A DNA stretch of 58,816 bases from an uncultured Spirochaetaceae bacterium (GTDB lineage: Bacteria; Spirochaetota; Spirochaetia; Sphaerochaetales; Sphaerochaetaceae): contig CALXKU010000015.1 of NCBI GenBank assembly GCA_944389025.1, positions 1-58,816 on the forward strand, written 5' to 3'. This document shows positions 17,245 to 24,742 of this stretch, piece by piece. The notes below the pieces were generated by a model. The model was given only the letters and a program-made list of their open reading frames with translations. It did not search any database and was not told the origin of the DNA. Every line of letters starts with the position of its first letter. Positions within the stretch are counted from its first letter, which is position 1. The translations under genes were made by a program, and so were the position numbers.

Positions 17245-17799
17245 TTATCTATTGGAGAAATTGAGCTGGCAGACCCTGCCGTTAATCTCCTTTCCGTTGA
17301 GAGCCTCGATTGCCCTGTTGCAGTTTTCCTCGCTCATAGTGATGAATGAGTACTTGTCATGGATGCGAAGGCTGTATATGTCATCTCTTGTGATTCCAAG
17401 CTCGCTCTGAAGAAGCTGTGAAAGGTTCTTTGCATAAAGGTGTTTCATCTTTCCGACATTGAGGTAAAGTGTTCTTGCCCCTTCAGGAACGGTTCTCTCC
17501 TTCTTCTCTGGGCTGCTCGTACCCTCATCCTTAGCAACCTCACTCTTCATGGCTCTCTCTCTTCTTACCTCAGCTCTTGCCTTGCGCTCCCCTCTGGTCG
17601 CGTTGGATGATACGAGCTCTCTTAACAGGTATGCTGAAAAGGCGCTTCTCGTGAAGAACGGTACGTTTTTCTTAATGAGTTTCTTTATCTCTTCAAGCTC
17701 TTCGGGCTTTGTTGATGCGTCGTTGTTGATTCTCTTCACGATTTCCTGGATTCTGCTCTCCAGTTCTCCAAGATTCAGCTCATTGGATTCTCTTTCCAT
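17245..17799 (-). CDS. Stand-alone DbpA-type RNA-binding domain protein
   Basis: 184 residues. The N-terminal 110 residues are charged and helical with no recognised fold (ELEEIKKLIKKN, RKARAEVRRERA). The C-terminal 75 residues read TLYLNVGKMKHLYAKNLSQL...GITRDDIYSLRIHDKYSFI...CQLNFSN, the pattern of the DbpA-type RRM normally found at the C-terminus of DEAD-box helicases. Here there is no helicase attached, while the DEAD-box gene at 31473-33263 carries a similar domain. It probably binds structured RNA, perhaps helping ribosome assembly. First gene of a two-gene unit with the MBL hydrolase. Confidence 0.7.
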   Translation of the reverse strand: MERESNELNLGELESRIQEIVKRINNDASTKPEELEEIKKLIKKNVPFFTRSAFSAYLLRELVSSNATRGERKARAEVRRERAMKSEVAKDEGTSSPEKKERTVPEGARTLYLNVGKMKHLYAKNLSQLLQSELGITRDDIYSLRIHDKYSFITMSEENCNRAIEALNGKEINGRVCQLNFSNR

Positions 17800-18015
17800 A
17801 AAAATTAATTAAATACTCCTAAATGAATGAATTAGCTGGAATAAACCTGTAAAAAACATGGATAATGCAACTTATTCCCAGCCTCAGAAAGGATATAATT
17901 TCTCTTCTCTCTTTGTCAATGTGAACATGCTCTCCATCTTACGCTACGCATAAGAAGATGGAGCTTCCTGCCGAGATTTCCTCAGCCAGGCGAACCCCGT
18001 GTGTCCCACGGTTTT

Positions 18016-19246
18016 CTATTTCCTCATAAGGGTTCTTACTCCTGCCTTCAGGATGTTCAGTGCCGCGTTCTGATCGCGGTCATAGATGCGACCGCAGACC
18101 GGGCATTCTATCGTCTGCATCCCGAGAACGATATCGGGATTCACATAGCCGCACTGGCAGGTCTTCGAGGTCGGCTCACAGCGGCTTATCCTGACCAGCG
18201 CGCCGCCTTTCGCATTCAGCTTCCGTTCCAGTATCGAGAGGAACTGGCCAAAGCCGTTATCCATCGTGCTCTTACCGAATCTCAGTGCCTGCGAAAGGCC
18301 ATGGAAATCCAGAGATTCCACGGCGACGACATCATAGCGTGCGGCGAGCTTCGTCGCTTCCTTCTCCTGCCAGTCGCGCCTCTGTGCGGCGATATGTTCA
18401 TGGAGCTTCGCCACCTTCCGCTTCTGTTTCTGGTTGTTCTTCGAGCCCTTCACCTTGCGCGACAGCCTCTGCTGTTCCAGAGCAAGCCGCTCCTCGGCAA
18501 GCCTGTACCAGTGCGGCATATCCGCGACGTATCCATCGCTCGACACGAAGAAGTGCGGAGAAGAGTAATCGAGGCCGACTGCGCGGAGCGTGCGGAAGGG
18601 CTCGGACGGCTTGGCTTTCACCGTCTCTGCCTCTTCTGCGATCTCCTCGTAGAAGCCTTTTTTCGCCTTCTCCATCCTCTCTGTGAGTATGGATACGTAT
18701 ACGGCGTCCGATGGCATCTCTGTCACTGTGACGCTCTTTATCGCGGCATCGGCAGGGATCTGCCTATGCAGCCTCAGTTTCAGCCACCCGGCCTTCGGAA
18801 GCTTCAGATAGTTTGCAGACAGCTCGATGTTGTTGTGAGAGATATTCGTAGTATATGATTTCTTCGAGAAATGCTTCGCGCGGAAGTTGGGGTACCCGAA
18901 ATGCCCGGGGTTCTTCCTATGGTTCGCGAACGCGTTCTCGACATCAAGCTGGGCATTCAGGAGCGCGAAGGAGTCAACCTCTTTCAGATAAGGGAAACGT
19001 GCCTTGTATTCAGCCGGCGTATGCTGGTCGTATTCCCCCATCCCATTCCTCGTCCTTGCCATGCTTCTCTGCATTATCGCCAAGGATGAGGTTATAGACC
19101 TTACGCGTGCATCCGAAGGTCTTGCGGAAAAGCGTGAGCTGGCTGGCATTCGGATACGCACGGAAACGGTACGCCTTCATTTCAGGCGCATATCCATCCG
19201 GTATAGCCTTCTTCCTGCGTCGTCCGCCCATATCCTTCTCCTGCAT
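18016..19246 (-). pseudogene. tnpB: tnpB (IS605 family RNA-guided nuclease), frameshifted
   Basis: TnpB-family RuvC nuclease. The main frame (from about 19051 down to 18016) has all three RuvC acidic blocks, VGLDYSS (Asp), AVESLDFH (Glu) and RDQNAALNI (Asp), plus the zinc ribbon CQCGYVN...CPVCG. The N-terminal part, MKAYRFRAYPNASQLTLF and following, lies in a different frame (19246 to about 19050). The two frames meet at a G5 run (complement of CCCCC near 19035-19039): with one G fewer the reading would be continuous (D-G-E-Y-D-Q). So it is a one-base frameshift, either a true mutation or a homopolymer sequencing error; if an error, the gene is intact. Confidence 0.8.
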
Positions 19247-19309
19247 TGTTGTTATATCACAAAACGGAGATTATATCATCGAGCCGGGATGGAAAAACGC
19301 AATTCCCCA

Positions 19310-19327
19310 CCAGCCTGCAGAGGCTGG
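19310..19327 (-). repeat. Left-end hairpin of IS element 1
   Basis: Perfect 7-bp stem CCAGCCT/AGGCTGG with a GCAG loop. With the adjacent GAATTGC and GCAAG it matches the arrangement at 57411-57462 in element 3, which is how the left end was recognised. Confidence 0.6.
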
Positions 19328-19442
19328 AGACCCCTTGCTGTTTTTATGTTGGAAAGTGGAAAATCATTCTTGGCCGCAATGATCCGGTATTCGGCATGCG
19401 CTATGATTTCCGCCTTAAGGCGTTTGTGCTATATTTTCTATT

Positions 19443-20417
19443 ATGAGTGATAAGAGGGATGCTCTCAATGAAAGGAAAAATGAACTTTTCGCTCTCCTAT
19501 CTGATACCGTCATAAGGGACGGTTATGACCCTCCGCTGGGAATGAACCTCAAGAGGGAGCTTGTTTCCATTATGGAGGAGAACAGGAGGAAAGCTGAGCA
19601 GAGGAAGGATGCGCTATCATCTCAGGCCAGGATTGAGAAGATTTCCAGCACTCTCAGCGGTGTGGAGGAAAAGAGGAATACGATCCAGAAATCCCTTGAT
19701 GAGGAGTACACGAGGCTTGGTGCGATCATGTTCGAGCAGAAGAAGCTTGGAATACTTGATAAGCGTATCAGCTACGTCGATTCGGATTATGCGACATATC
19801 TGAGGCTGCTTGAAGGAAGTCAGAACCCTCTGAGAAGGGTGCTTTCGAAATTCGATCTCGCATCGTTTGAGAAAGATGCCCCCCTGCGATACCGAAACTA
19901 CTCAGCCTCTCTCTACCGTGATGGAAATGAGAATCTTCTTACCGGTGATAACGCGCTTGGCGTGAAGGCTGTGATTGCAAAGCTCCGCGCCCGTCTTGAG
20001 GCGCAGGATGAGGCTTATGCGATGATGAAGAGAAAACTCGAGGAGGAGAGGAAAAACAAGCCTGAAGTGGAGGAGGGCGACTGCTCTCAGGAGGAGAGTC
20101 TGAGAATAAGCTATGGCAGCTATCTCTTTGAGAACGGACAGCGTTGGATTGATTCCGATACCCCCGATGACATTCTTGATGTGATAAGCTCCATCCTGGA
20201 AATAGAGGGGGAGATCGATCAGGAGGAGGGGAGGATCAGGAAAGAGGAAGGCATGCTGAAAGTTAAGGAGCTTGATGCCCTCATCTCAGAAAATCTAAAA
20301 AGAATAGATGCCATAGAGGCGGAGATCGAACGCCTTGAGGCCAAAATCAGTTCGATAAGACATGATATAAAGACGCTTGAGGAGCAGAAGGGTGATATAA
20401 TGGCTTCAAGCAATTAG
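19443..20417 (+). CDS. Coiled-coil protein of unknown function
   Basis: 324 residues, not recognised. Long heptad-like stretches rich in Glu/Lys/Arg/Ile occupy about residues 40-100 and 185-324 (for example RIDAIEAEIERLEAKISSIRH near the end), with a less helical middle (about 120-175, LRYRNYSASLYRDGNEN). No signal peptide or membrane helix, so cytoplasmic. It starts about 100 bases from the left end of IS element 1 and overlaps the stop of the convergent RluA-family gene by 4 bases. May be structural or a nucleic-acid associated scaffold; no firmer statement is possible. Confidence 0.65.
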   Translation: MSDKRDALNERKNELFALLSDTVIRDGYDPPLGMNLKRELVSIMEENRRKAEQRKDALSSQARIEKISSTLSGVEEKRNTIQKSLDEEYTRLGAIMFEQKKLGILDKRISYVDSDYATYLRLLEGSQNPLRRVLSKFDLASFEKDAPLRYRNYSASLYRDGNENLLTGDNALGVKAVIAKLRARLEAQDEAYAMMKRKLEEERKNKPEVEEGDCSQEESLRISYGSYLFENGQRWIDSDTPDDILDVISSILEIEGEIDQEEGRIRKEEGMLKVKELDALISENLKRIDAIEAEIERLEAKISSIRHDIKTLEEQKGDIMASSN

Positions 20418-21661
20418 AACGGAGCTTTCTCCTCAACGCTCATCTCCTCTCCGGTCGCAGGATGTGTGAATGTTATCCTCGCAGCATGAAGCATCAGGCG
20501 CTCTCCTTCGATGAGGTGTCCATAAAGACGGTCTGAGAGAATCGGGTGAGATATGTATGCGGCGTGCACTCTGAGCTGATGGGTGCGCCCCGTTAGGGGA
20601 TAGAAACGGACCCTTGAGCAGAGGATGCCATCCTTCCACTCATATGAGAGCACCTTGTAATCTGTAATGGCATTCTTGCCATCCTTGAAATCTATTATCT
20701 GATATGGCCTGTTATCGATATCGAGGCGCATCGGAGCCTCAATCCTTCCTTCCCTGTTTTCGAGCCGGCCTTCCAGAAGTGCCTCATACTCTTTTTTCAC
20801 ATTCCTTCTTTCAAAATCCATTGAGAGCTTCCTGTGATCCTCTCTGGTGAGGGCGAGTATCAGGAGGCCGGAGGTGTCCATGTCTAGCCTGTGTACGAAA
20901 GGGCTTTGGGGTGTGCGTGGAAATATCTTTTTAAGCCTCTCGGATGCTGAATCAAGCTTCTCTATCCCCTTTCCAGGAGCTGAAAGGAGCCCCGAATCCT
21001 TGTTTATCACGGCGATGTGCTCATCAAGGTAAATGAAGTCAAGGCCGAGCATCCTCTTTATTATCTTCCGACATCGCTCCTCACATGGGCTATAGCATTC
21101 TCCGCATTTCCTTTTTGTCGTTTCTGGCCCATAGTAGAACTCTGTGAAACCGAGAATCTTATAGCCTTTTCTCATCGCATGATTGAGAACCTTGATTCCC
21201 GCGCAGTCTCCGCTTCCCGTCGGCATTCTCCCGCCCTCCAAGTCGCGGAGTGTGAAAGTGCCCCCGTTTATATCGGTAAAGATATGAAGATCTGCGAACC
21301 GATCGGAATAGAGAGAGCTTCTCCTTCTTCTCTCGCTCTCGCTTATTCCATCTTCCTTCACGCTCTCATCACACTCTTTCTCAAGCGCTTTGAATGCATT
21401 GATGCTGTATGTCGGATTTACATATCCGGGTACCTGATGGTGGCTCTCAGCCAGACCTGAGAACCCTTTTATGACGACACGCTCTCCTTCCTTTGTCTCT
21501 GCAATCAGGATTGCGAACATTAGACCTTTTCGCTCTTTAAGAAGATTCTCACTCCTATACTCTTTTAATGGGGGATATGAGTAGCTCCCGCTCTCCCTGA
21601 AATGGGCAAGCATCTTATCCTTCTCTTTGAGCACATCCTCTGTTACAAGTGAAAAAGGCAT
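20414..21661 (-). CDS. RluA-family pseudouridine synthase with extended N-terminus
   Basis: 415 residues. The C-terminal about 215 residues are a RluA-type catalytic domain: DEHIAVINKDSGLLSAPGKG, then FVHRLDMDTSGLLILA containing the catalytic Asp in HRLDxxTSG, and LTGRTHQLRVH. The N-terminal about 190 residues are unusual: a segment VVIKGFSGLAESHHQVPGYV and a Cys cluster CGECYSPCEERC that may bind zinc. Longer RluA proteins of this type occur in several anaerobes. ATG 21661 is preferred because AGAGGGA stands 5-11 bases upstream; an in-frame ATG at 21706 lies inside a terminator-like hairpin. Target RNA unknown. Confidence 0.85.
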   Translation of the reverse strand: MPFSLVTEDVLKEKDKMLAHFRESGSYSYPPLKEYRSENLLKERKGLMFAILIAETKEGERVVIKGFSGLAESHHQVPGYVNPTYSINAFKALEKECDESVKEDGISESERRRRSSLYSDRFADLHIFTDINGGTFTLRDLEGGRMPTGSGDCAGIKVLNHAMRKGYKILGFTEFYYGPETTKRKCGECYSPCEERCRKIIKRMLGLDFIYLDEHIAVINKDSGLLSAPGKGIEKLDSASERLKKIFPRTPQSPFVHRLDMDTSGLLILALTREDHRKLSMDFERRNVKKEYEALLEGRLENREGRIEAPMRLDIDNRPYQIIDFKDGKNAITDYKVLSYEWKDGILCSRVRFYPLTGRTHQLRVHAAYISHPILSDRLYGHLIEGERLMLHAARITFTHPATGEEMSVEEKAPF

Positions 21662-21676
21662 AGGTTCCCTCTTATG

Positions 21677-21702
21677 AAAAAGCCTCATCGGGATGATGAG
21701 GC
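21677..21702 (-). terminator. Intrinsic terminator just upstream of the RluA-family gene (possible attenuator)
   Basis: On the minus strand GCCTCATC-ATCCC-GATGAGGC forms a perfect 8-bp stem with a 5-base loop and is followed at once by TTTTTC (complement of 21677-21681). It ends only about 16 bases before the start codon at 21661 and points into that gene. No minus-strand gene ends directly before it, so it may act on the leader of the RluA-family gene itself. Confidence 0.6.
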
Positions 21703-21796
21703 ACATACCGGCAATTCGGCATCTCCTGTTTATTTGGAATTTGACAATTTATGTTTTTGCAAATTTTATTAGAAATAAAATCTATGTTCAAGACAT

Positions 21797-21931
21797 CGTC
21801 CCATAAAGCAAACATTTAAAAGGTAACAGCTCTACCGTGCCATTGCGACTGCAGACGTTATCATTTTGCAAAGCGAAAGATGCTTATTACGTAATTGTAT
21901 AAGAGATTCTATCGTTCCTTTATGGGACATA
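21797..21931. repeat. 11-bp inverted repeat GTCCCATAAAG
   Basis: GTCCCATAAAG near 21798-21808 and its exact complement CTTTATGGGAC near 21918-21930 enclose about 110 bases with no gene. Could be the tips of a small non-autonomous element or a long RNA stem. The 21707-21982 interval holds nothing else recognisable except the terminator hairpin at its lower end. Confidence 0.4.
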
Positions 21932-21982
21932 CCGCCAGAAAACCTGCCAGGCTCGCTCTGCAGGATGAAGGCGGCAGAGATT

Positions 21983-22168
21983 CTATTTTCTCGGCCTGGA
22001 GAGAAAACACCACCCGATGAAGAGAATACAGATGAAAGCTATCAGGTGGGTAAAGAAGTTCTGCCTTGGCAGATTGAGGGAGAATAACATGTCGGCAACG
22101 ATGAACAGCACGATGGCTGCAATTGCAATCATCCCTGCAACTCTTCGCTTCCTAATCATTCTGTACAT
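21983..22168 (-). CDS. Small two-helix membrane protein
   Basis: 61 residues: a basic start RMIRKRR, two hydrophobic helices (about 12-31 and 39-56) and a basic end SRPRK. Not recognised. The frame is continuous upstream with part of the decayed tnpA, so the start is uncertain; ATG 22168 is preceded by GGAAG about 11 bases away. Its first codons overlap the end of the tnpA remnant, so it may be a chromosomal gene whose promoter was replaced by the insertion. Confidence 0.45.
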   Translation of the reverse strand: MYRMIRKRRVAGMIAIAAIVLFIVADMLFSLNLPRQNFFTHLIAFICILFIGWCFLSRPRK

Positions 22169-22555
22169 CCGATGTTCGACTTCCGATTCTTTATGTACCT
22201 CTTCACGCTTTCCTCTGTGATTGCGCCGGCACTCCCGTAATAGCATCCCCTCGACCATAGTCCGGATCCCCAGAACTTGCACTCCTTTAGCTTCGTAAAG
22301 GCTGTAAAGATATGTACTGCAGATATCGATTTCAAAGTATGCGCTATCATGGGAAGGAGCCTCACCTGGAGAAGCTTCAAGAAAAAGGTAGGCATGTTCA
22401 GGCATGACCTCTATAGCCTTGAGACTCCAGTCATACTCGGCACAGGTCTGTGCCAATATGGTCTTCGTTTCCACTTCCACCGCTCCTGTGAGCACAGGAT
22501 ACCTGTGCTTTGCAATCGGATGATAGTGGTTCAGGAAATTATGAGTTTTTTTGAA
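22156..22555 (-). pseudogene. tnpA: IS200/IS605 tnpA (Y1 transposase), decayed
   Basis: Y1/HUH transposase remnant. One frame holds NHYHPIAKHRYPVLTGAVEV and PEHAYLFLEASPGEAPS; a second frame continues with KECKFWGSGLWSRGCYYGS and AGAITEESVKRYIKNRK, where the Tyr of VKRY is the expected nucleophile. The switch of frame near 22340-22350 marks a frameshift. The HUH signature, usually PDHVHLL, reads PEHAYLF, so the second His is also gone. No start codon exists before an in-frame stop upstream. It is therefore broken in at least three ways and cannot mobilise the element. Confidence 0.75.
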
Positions 22556-22587
22556 AGGAATTCATTTATCCGGGCTATTATACTTAC

Positions 22588-23823
22588 ATGAGAAGGTCAG
22601 TCACTGTTTTCCCAAAGCTTACAGACAATGAGGTCTCCGCTATAGAGGAGACGAGGAAGCAGTATGCAAGGGCCTTCAACATGTCATCAGAGTGCCTAAT
22701 CAATAACAGAAGCACATCCAAGAGGTTCCTTCACAATGTCCAGTATGAAAGGATAAAGGAGGAGTGTCCCTCTCTTCCCACGGGACTCATACAGTGTGCC
22801 CGTGATGTCGCAGTGGAAGCTGTAAAGAACTGGAATGTGAAGAGGACGAAGCTTAAGCAGAAACATCCGAAGAAAGCAGAGAGGATGAAAAGGCCATCGA
22901 TGAAGGAGAGGTGCACGATGCGCTATGATGTGCGCACCGTAACACTCCGCGGTTCTCAGCTAACATTCAGCACCTGCGACAAGAGGATAAAGACAATAAT
23001 AACGATTCCTGAGTTCTTCAGAGAGAGATATTCCCCATCAGAAGGATGGAAACTCAAAGGTGCGAACATAGGGATAAATGGGAAAGGACGGGTGTTCGTC
23101 AATCTCATCTACGAATGCCCTGATCCTGTAATCGAAGAGAATAATGATGGGAAGATAGTGGGACTGGACAGGGGTGTGTATAACATTGTCACGACTTCTG
23201 ATGGGGTCCACTATGGAGCGAAGGATGTAAGGCGGGTTAAGAGGAAATACAACCATGTGCGTTCCGAGTTGCAGAAGAAAGGCACTCGCAGTGCGAAGAG
23301 GAGGCTTAAAGCCATCTCCGGCCGTGAGAAGAGGTTTGTTCAGGACCAGAACCACTGCATTTCCAAAAAGCTTGCCAATAGTGATGATGTATCCGCATAC
23401 GTCCTTGAAGACCTTTCATCCATGAACATGCTGAGGCTCAAGGGTAAGAGCAGCAAGACCATGAGGAAATGGATATCCAACTGGTCATACTCGGATCTTG
23501 AGACGAAGCTCAGCTACAAATGCCAGATGAACGGCATAAGGGTGGAATTCGTGGATGGGCGCTATACGAGCCAGAAATGCTCGGTGTGCAAAATGATAGA
23601 CAAGGCTTCAAGGAAAGGGAACAGATACATATGCAGGCATTGCGGAAGCAGGATGCACGCAGATACGAATGCTGCCATCAACATCCGCGACAGCTATATT
23701 ACCCAGGTCCAGAAGCCTGGGCAGGCTGCAGTCAATCAGCCGTATGGATGGGGTGCCACAGGTAAACCGGAAACGGAATCTGTGGATAAAACGCTCATGT
23801 CCAAGCCTTCAGGCTTGTCCTGA
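22588..23823 (+). CDS. tnpB: TnpB-family RNA-guided nuclease, intact
   Basis: 411 residues. RuvC acidic residues are present: VGLDRGVYN (Asp), VLEDLSSM (Glu) and HADTNAAINI (Asp). The zinc ribbon is CSVCKMI...CRHCGS. The N-terminal half carries many basic residues typical of the nucleic-acid binding wedge and helical domains. It differs clearly from the other two TnpB proteins here, so the three were not copied from one another recently. The gene keeps a full frame although its tnpA partner is dead, consistent with TnpB being selected for its own cleavage activity. The 3' end of the gene runs into hairpins expected of an omega-RNA. Confidence 0.88.
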   Translation: MRRSVTVFPKLTDNEVSAIEETRKQYARAFNMSSECLINNRSTSKRFLHNVQYERIKEECPSLPTGLIQCARDVAVEAVKNWNVKRTKLKQKHPKKAERMKRPSMKERCTMRYDVRTVTLRGSQLTFSTCDKRIKTIITIPEFFRERYSPSEGWKLKGANIGINGKGRVFVNLIYECPDPVIEENNDGKIVGLDRGVYNIVTTSDGVHYGAKDVRRVKRKYNHVRSELQKKGTRSAKRRLKAISGREKRFVQDQNHCISKKLANSDDVSAYVLEDLSSMNMLRLKGKSSKTMRKWISNWSYSDLETKLSYKCQMNGIRVEFVDGRYTSQKCSVCKMIDKASRKGNRYICRHCGSRMHADTNAAINIRDSYITQVQKPGQAAVNQPYGWGATGKPETESVDKTLMSKPSGLS

Positions 23824-23890
23824 AGGTCGTTGACCAGAAGAACCGAAAGAAGGCACCATCTAAGCATTAGCGAATGATGGAGTAATTCAC
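23806..23890 (+). ncRNA. Probable omega-RNA 3' scaffold / right end of IS element 2
   Basis: Begins inside the last tnpB codons. Stem 1 CCTTCAGG/CCTGAAGG has a CTTGT loop (23806-23826); stem 2 has CATT/AATG and CCATC/GATGG arms (23856-23880); the element ends at TTCAC (23886-23890). In IS200/IS605 systems the transcript over the tnpB 3' end and right end is the guide RNA, with the guide taken from the flanking DNA, here the toxin gene region beyond 23890. RNA borders are inferred. Confidence 0.45.
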
Positions 23891-24144
23891 TTATACACAT
23901 CTCTTCTGTGTCCAATCTTGATTACGGAAATCAAGATGTCCTCTTCAAATATCTCACATATGATGCGGTAGTCTCCTACACGGTATCGCCATAGTCCTCT
24001 CATGTTCTCAACCATTGCCTTGCCTCTGGAGTGGGGATTTTCAAGAAGAGCCACTTCATCCATATAGTCAAGAATCCTTTTCTGCATGGTCCTATCCAAC
24101 TTTTTGAGCTGTTTCTTTGAGGTCTCCGTATATATGATTCTCAT
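23887..24144 (-). CDS. RelE/ParE-family toxin
   Basis: 85 residues of the RelE-like fold: YTETSKKQLKKLDRTMQKRIL at the start, LWRYRVGDYRIICEI in the middle and IKIGHRRDVYK at the C-terminus; the last His-Arg-Arg-x-x-x-Tyr is typical of ribosome-dependent mRNA interferases of the RelE group. Overlaps the antitoxin stop by 4 bases. The stop codon TGA lies within the TTCAC right-end motif of IS element 2, so the insertion abuts the exact 3' end of the gene without removing coding sequence as far as can be seen. Confidence 0.85.
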   Translation of the reverse strand: MRIIYTETSKKQLKKLDRTMQKRILDYMDEVALLENPHSRGKAMVENMRGLWRYRVGDYRIICEIFEEDILISVIKIGHRRDVYK

Positions 24145-24374
24145 AAACCGAGCTCTTTCCTGACTTCTTCTGCAGTGTACGTCTTTTCTTTCCCCGCTTT
24201 CACCCTTGCAGATATTTCAAGAGCATCGTAGATATCTTCTAGATCGTCCAGATAGTCTTCAAGAAGAACGTTGTAGTAGAACCCTGCGCTTCTCTTCGTT
24301 CTTTTTGCAAGCTCTTCAATTCTGGCTTTTTTCTCTGGTGTCGTCCTGAATGTTACAGTTGCAGTCATCGCCAT
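24141..24374 (-). CDS. RelB/DinJ-type antitoxin
   Basis: 77 residues. N-terminal TATVTFRTTPEKKARIEELAKRT fits a ribbon-helix-helix DNA-binding part; the C-terminal half (YLDDLEDIYDALEISARVKA then TYTAEEVRKELGL) is the flexible toxin-binding arm ending in the common EEVRKELGL. AAGGAG is 10 bases upstream of the ATG at 24374; a second Met follows two codons on. Antitoxin before toxin with a 4-base overlap is the usual order, and a strong palindrome in the promoter indicates conditional autorepression. Confidence 0.85.
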   Translation of the reverse strand: MAMTATVTFRTTPEKKARIEELAKRTKRSAGFYYNVLLEDYLDDLEDIYDALEISARVKAGKEKTYTAEEVRKELGL

Positions 24375-24398
24375 TTTCCCTCATCTCCTTATGAATAC

Positions 24399-24427
24399 AT
24401 TGTAATATAGTGTATTACATAAGTCAA
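24399..24427 (-). promoter_or_regulatory. relBE-like promoter and operator
   Basis: On the minus strand TTGACT (24427-24422), 17-base spacer, TACAAT (24404-24399). The spacer holds a perfect palindrome TGTAATA-TAGTG-TATTACA (24401-24419), overlapping the -10. This is where the antitoxin or the toxin-antitoxin complex should bind. Confidence 0.75.
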
Positions 24428-24696
24428 TTTCACGTGTTGCTTGACATCCGATGTTTATCAGAAGAACGAAAGAAATTTACGCCTTTTTACTTTAGAAACG
24501 GTCGACGACTTATTGTATGAATCTGTCGATAGACATGCCTATCAGAGGTTTCCTTTGTTTTCTCCTTCCAAGAACCACGTTTGGCACTGTGTTTTTGCCA
24601 GTTTTTACAAAAGTAATTATCGGTACAATTACTTATCTTGTAAATACTTGAAAGGAGAAAAATTGTGGGGTTGTTTTGGCCTACATGCAAAAATAA
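24428..24696. other. Intergenic stretch between antitoxin promoter and tRNA terminator
   Basis: Low-GC stretch with no convincing gene. It contains one perfect inverted repeat AAGTAATT/AATTACTT (24611-24618 and 24627-24634) without a T tract. CAGAAGAACGAAAGAA near 24460-24475 resembles a segment at 23833-23849 beside the IS right end, possibly a scrap of an older insertion. Confidence 0.35.
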
Positions 24697-24733
24697 AAAA
24701 GCTAAGTACTTTTATTCTGAGAACTTAGCTTTT
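24697..24733 (-). terminator. Intrinsic terminator of tRNA-Leu
   Basis: AAAAGCTAAGT (24697-24707) pairs with ACTTAGCTTTT (24723-24733). Read on the minus strand the stem is followed by TTTTTTATTTTT. It ends 10 bases beyond the tRNA 3' end, in the right orientation. Confidence 0.8.
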
Positions 24734-24742
24734 GAAAATCGT

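Larger units (their letters stand above)
17921..19345 (-). mobile_element. IS200/IS605-type element 1 (tnpB only, disrupted)
   Basis: Boundaries are inferred from features shared with the third element in this window. Right end: TTCAC (complement of GTGAA, 17921-17925) preceded by a hairpin CTCCATCTT/AAGATGGAG (17932-17963). Left end: hairpin CCAGCCT/AGGCTGG (19310-19327) flanked inside by GAATTGC (complement at 19299-19305) and outside by GCAAGGGG. No tnpA is present, so movement would need a helper. The segment between the tnpB stop (18016) and the right end probably supplies the omega-RNA scaffold. Exact tips uncertain by some 10 bases on the left. Confidence 0.65.
22150..23890 (+). mobile_element. 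IS605-type element 2 (decayed tnpA, intact tnpB)
   Basis: Divergent tnpA (minus) and tnpB (plus) about 30 bases apart is the classic IS605 layout. The right end is visible: after tnpB come a hairpin CCTTCAGG/CCTGAAGG (23806-23826), a second hairpin CCATC...GATGG (23856-23880) whose sequence parallels the right end of element 1 (both CCATCT...TAGCG...GATGGAG in element orientation), and TTCAC at 23886-23890. The left end, below the tnpA remnant, could not be located and may be lost. Confidence 0.65.

Noticed and set aside
18001-18858. 285-codon plus-strand open frame across the tnpB of element 1
   Set aside because: Shadow of the tnpB frame; no recognisable motif and the opposite frame has clear RuvC residues.
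21682-21716. Hairpin plus GCAATTC as a possible left end of an IS605-type element
   Set aside because: The order of GAATTGC and hairpin is reversed relative to elements 1 and 3; the T tract marks it as a terminator.
21790-21870. tRNA-like GGTAGAGC segment
   Set aside because: No acceptor or T arm can be folded around it.
24570-24590. TGGCAC...TTGCC resembling a second sigma-54 promoter
   Set aside because: The GG-to-GC distance is 14 instead of 12 and no gene lies suitably downstream.
24441-24728. 95-codon plus-strand open frame between antitoxin promoter and tRNA-Leu
   Set aside because: Starts with TTG, lacks a ribosome site, has composition unlike neighbouring genes and runs through the tRNA terminator.
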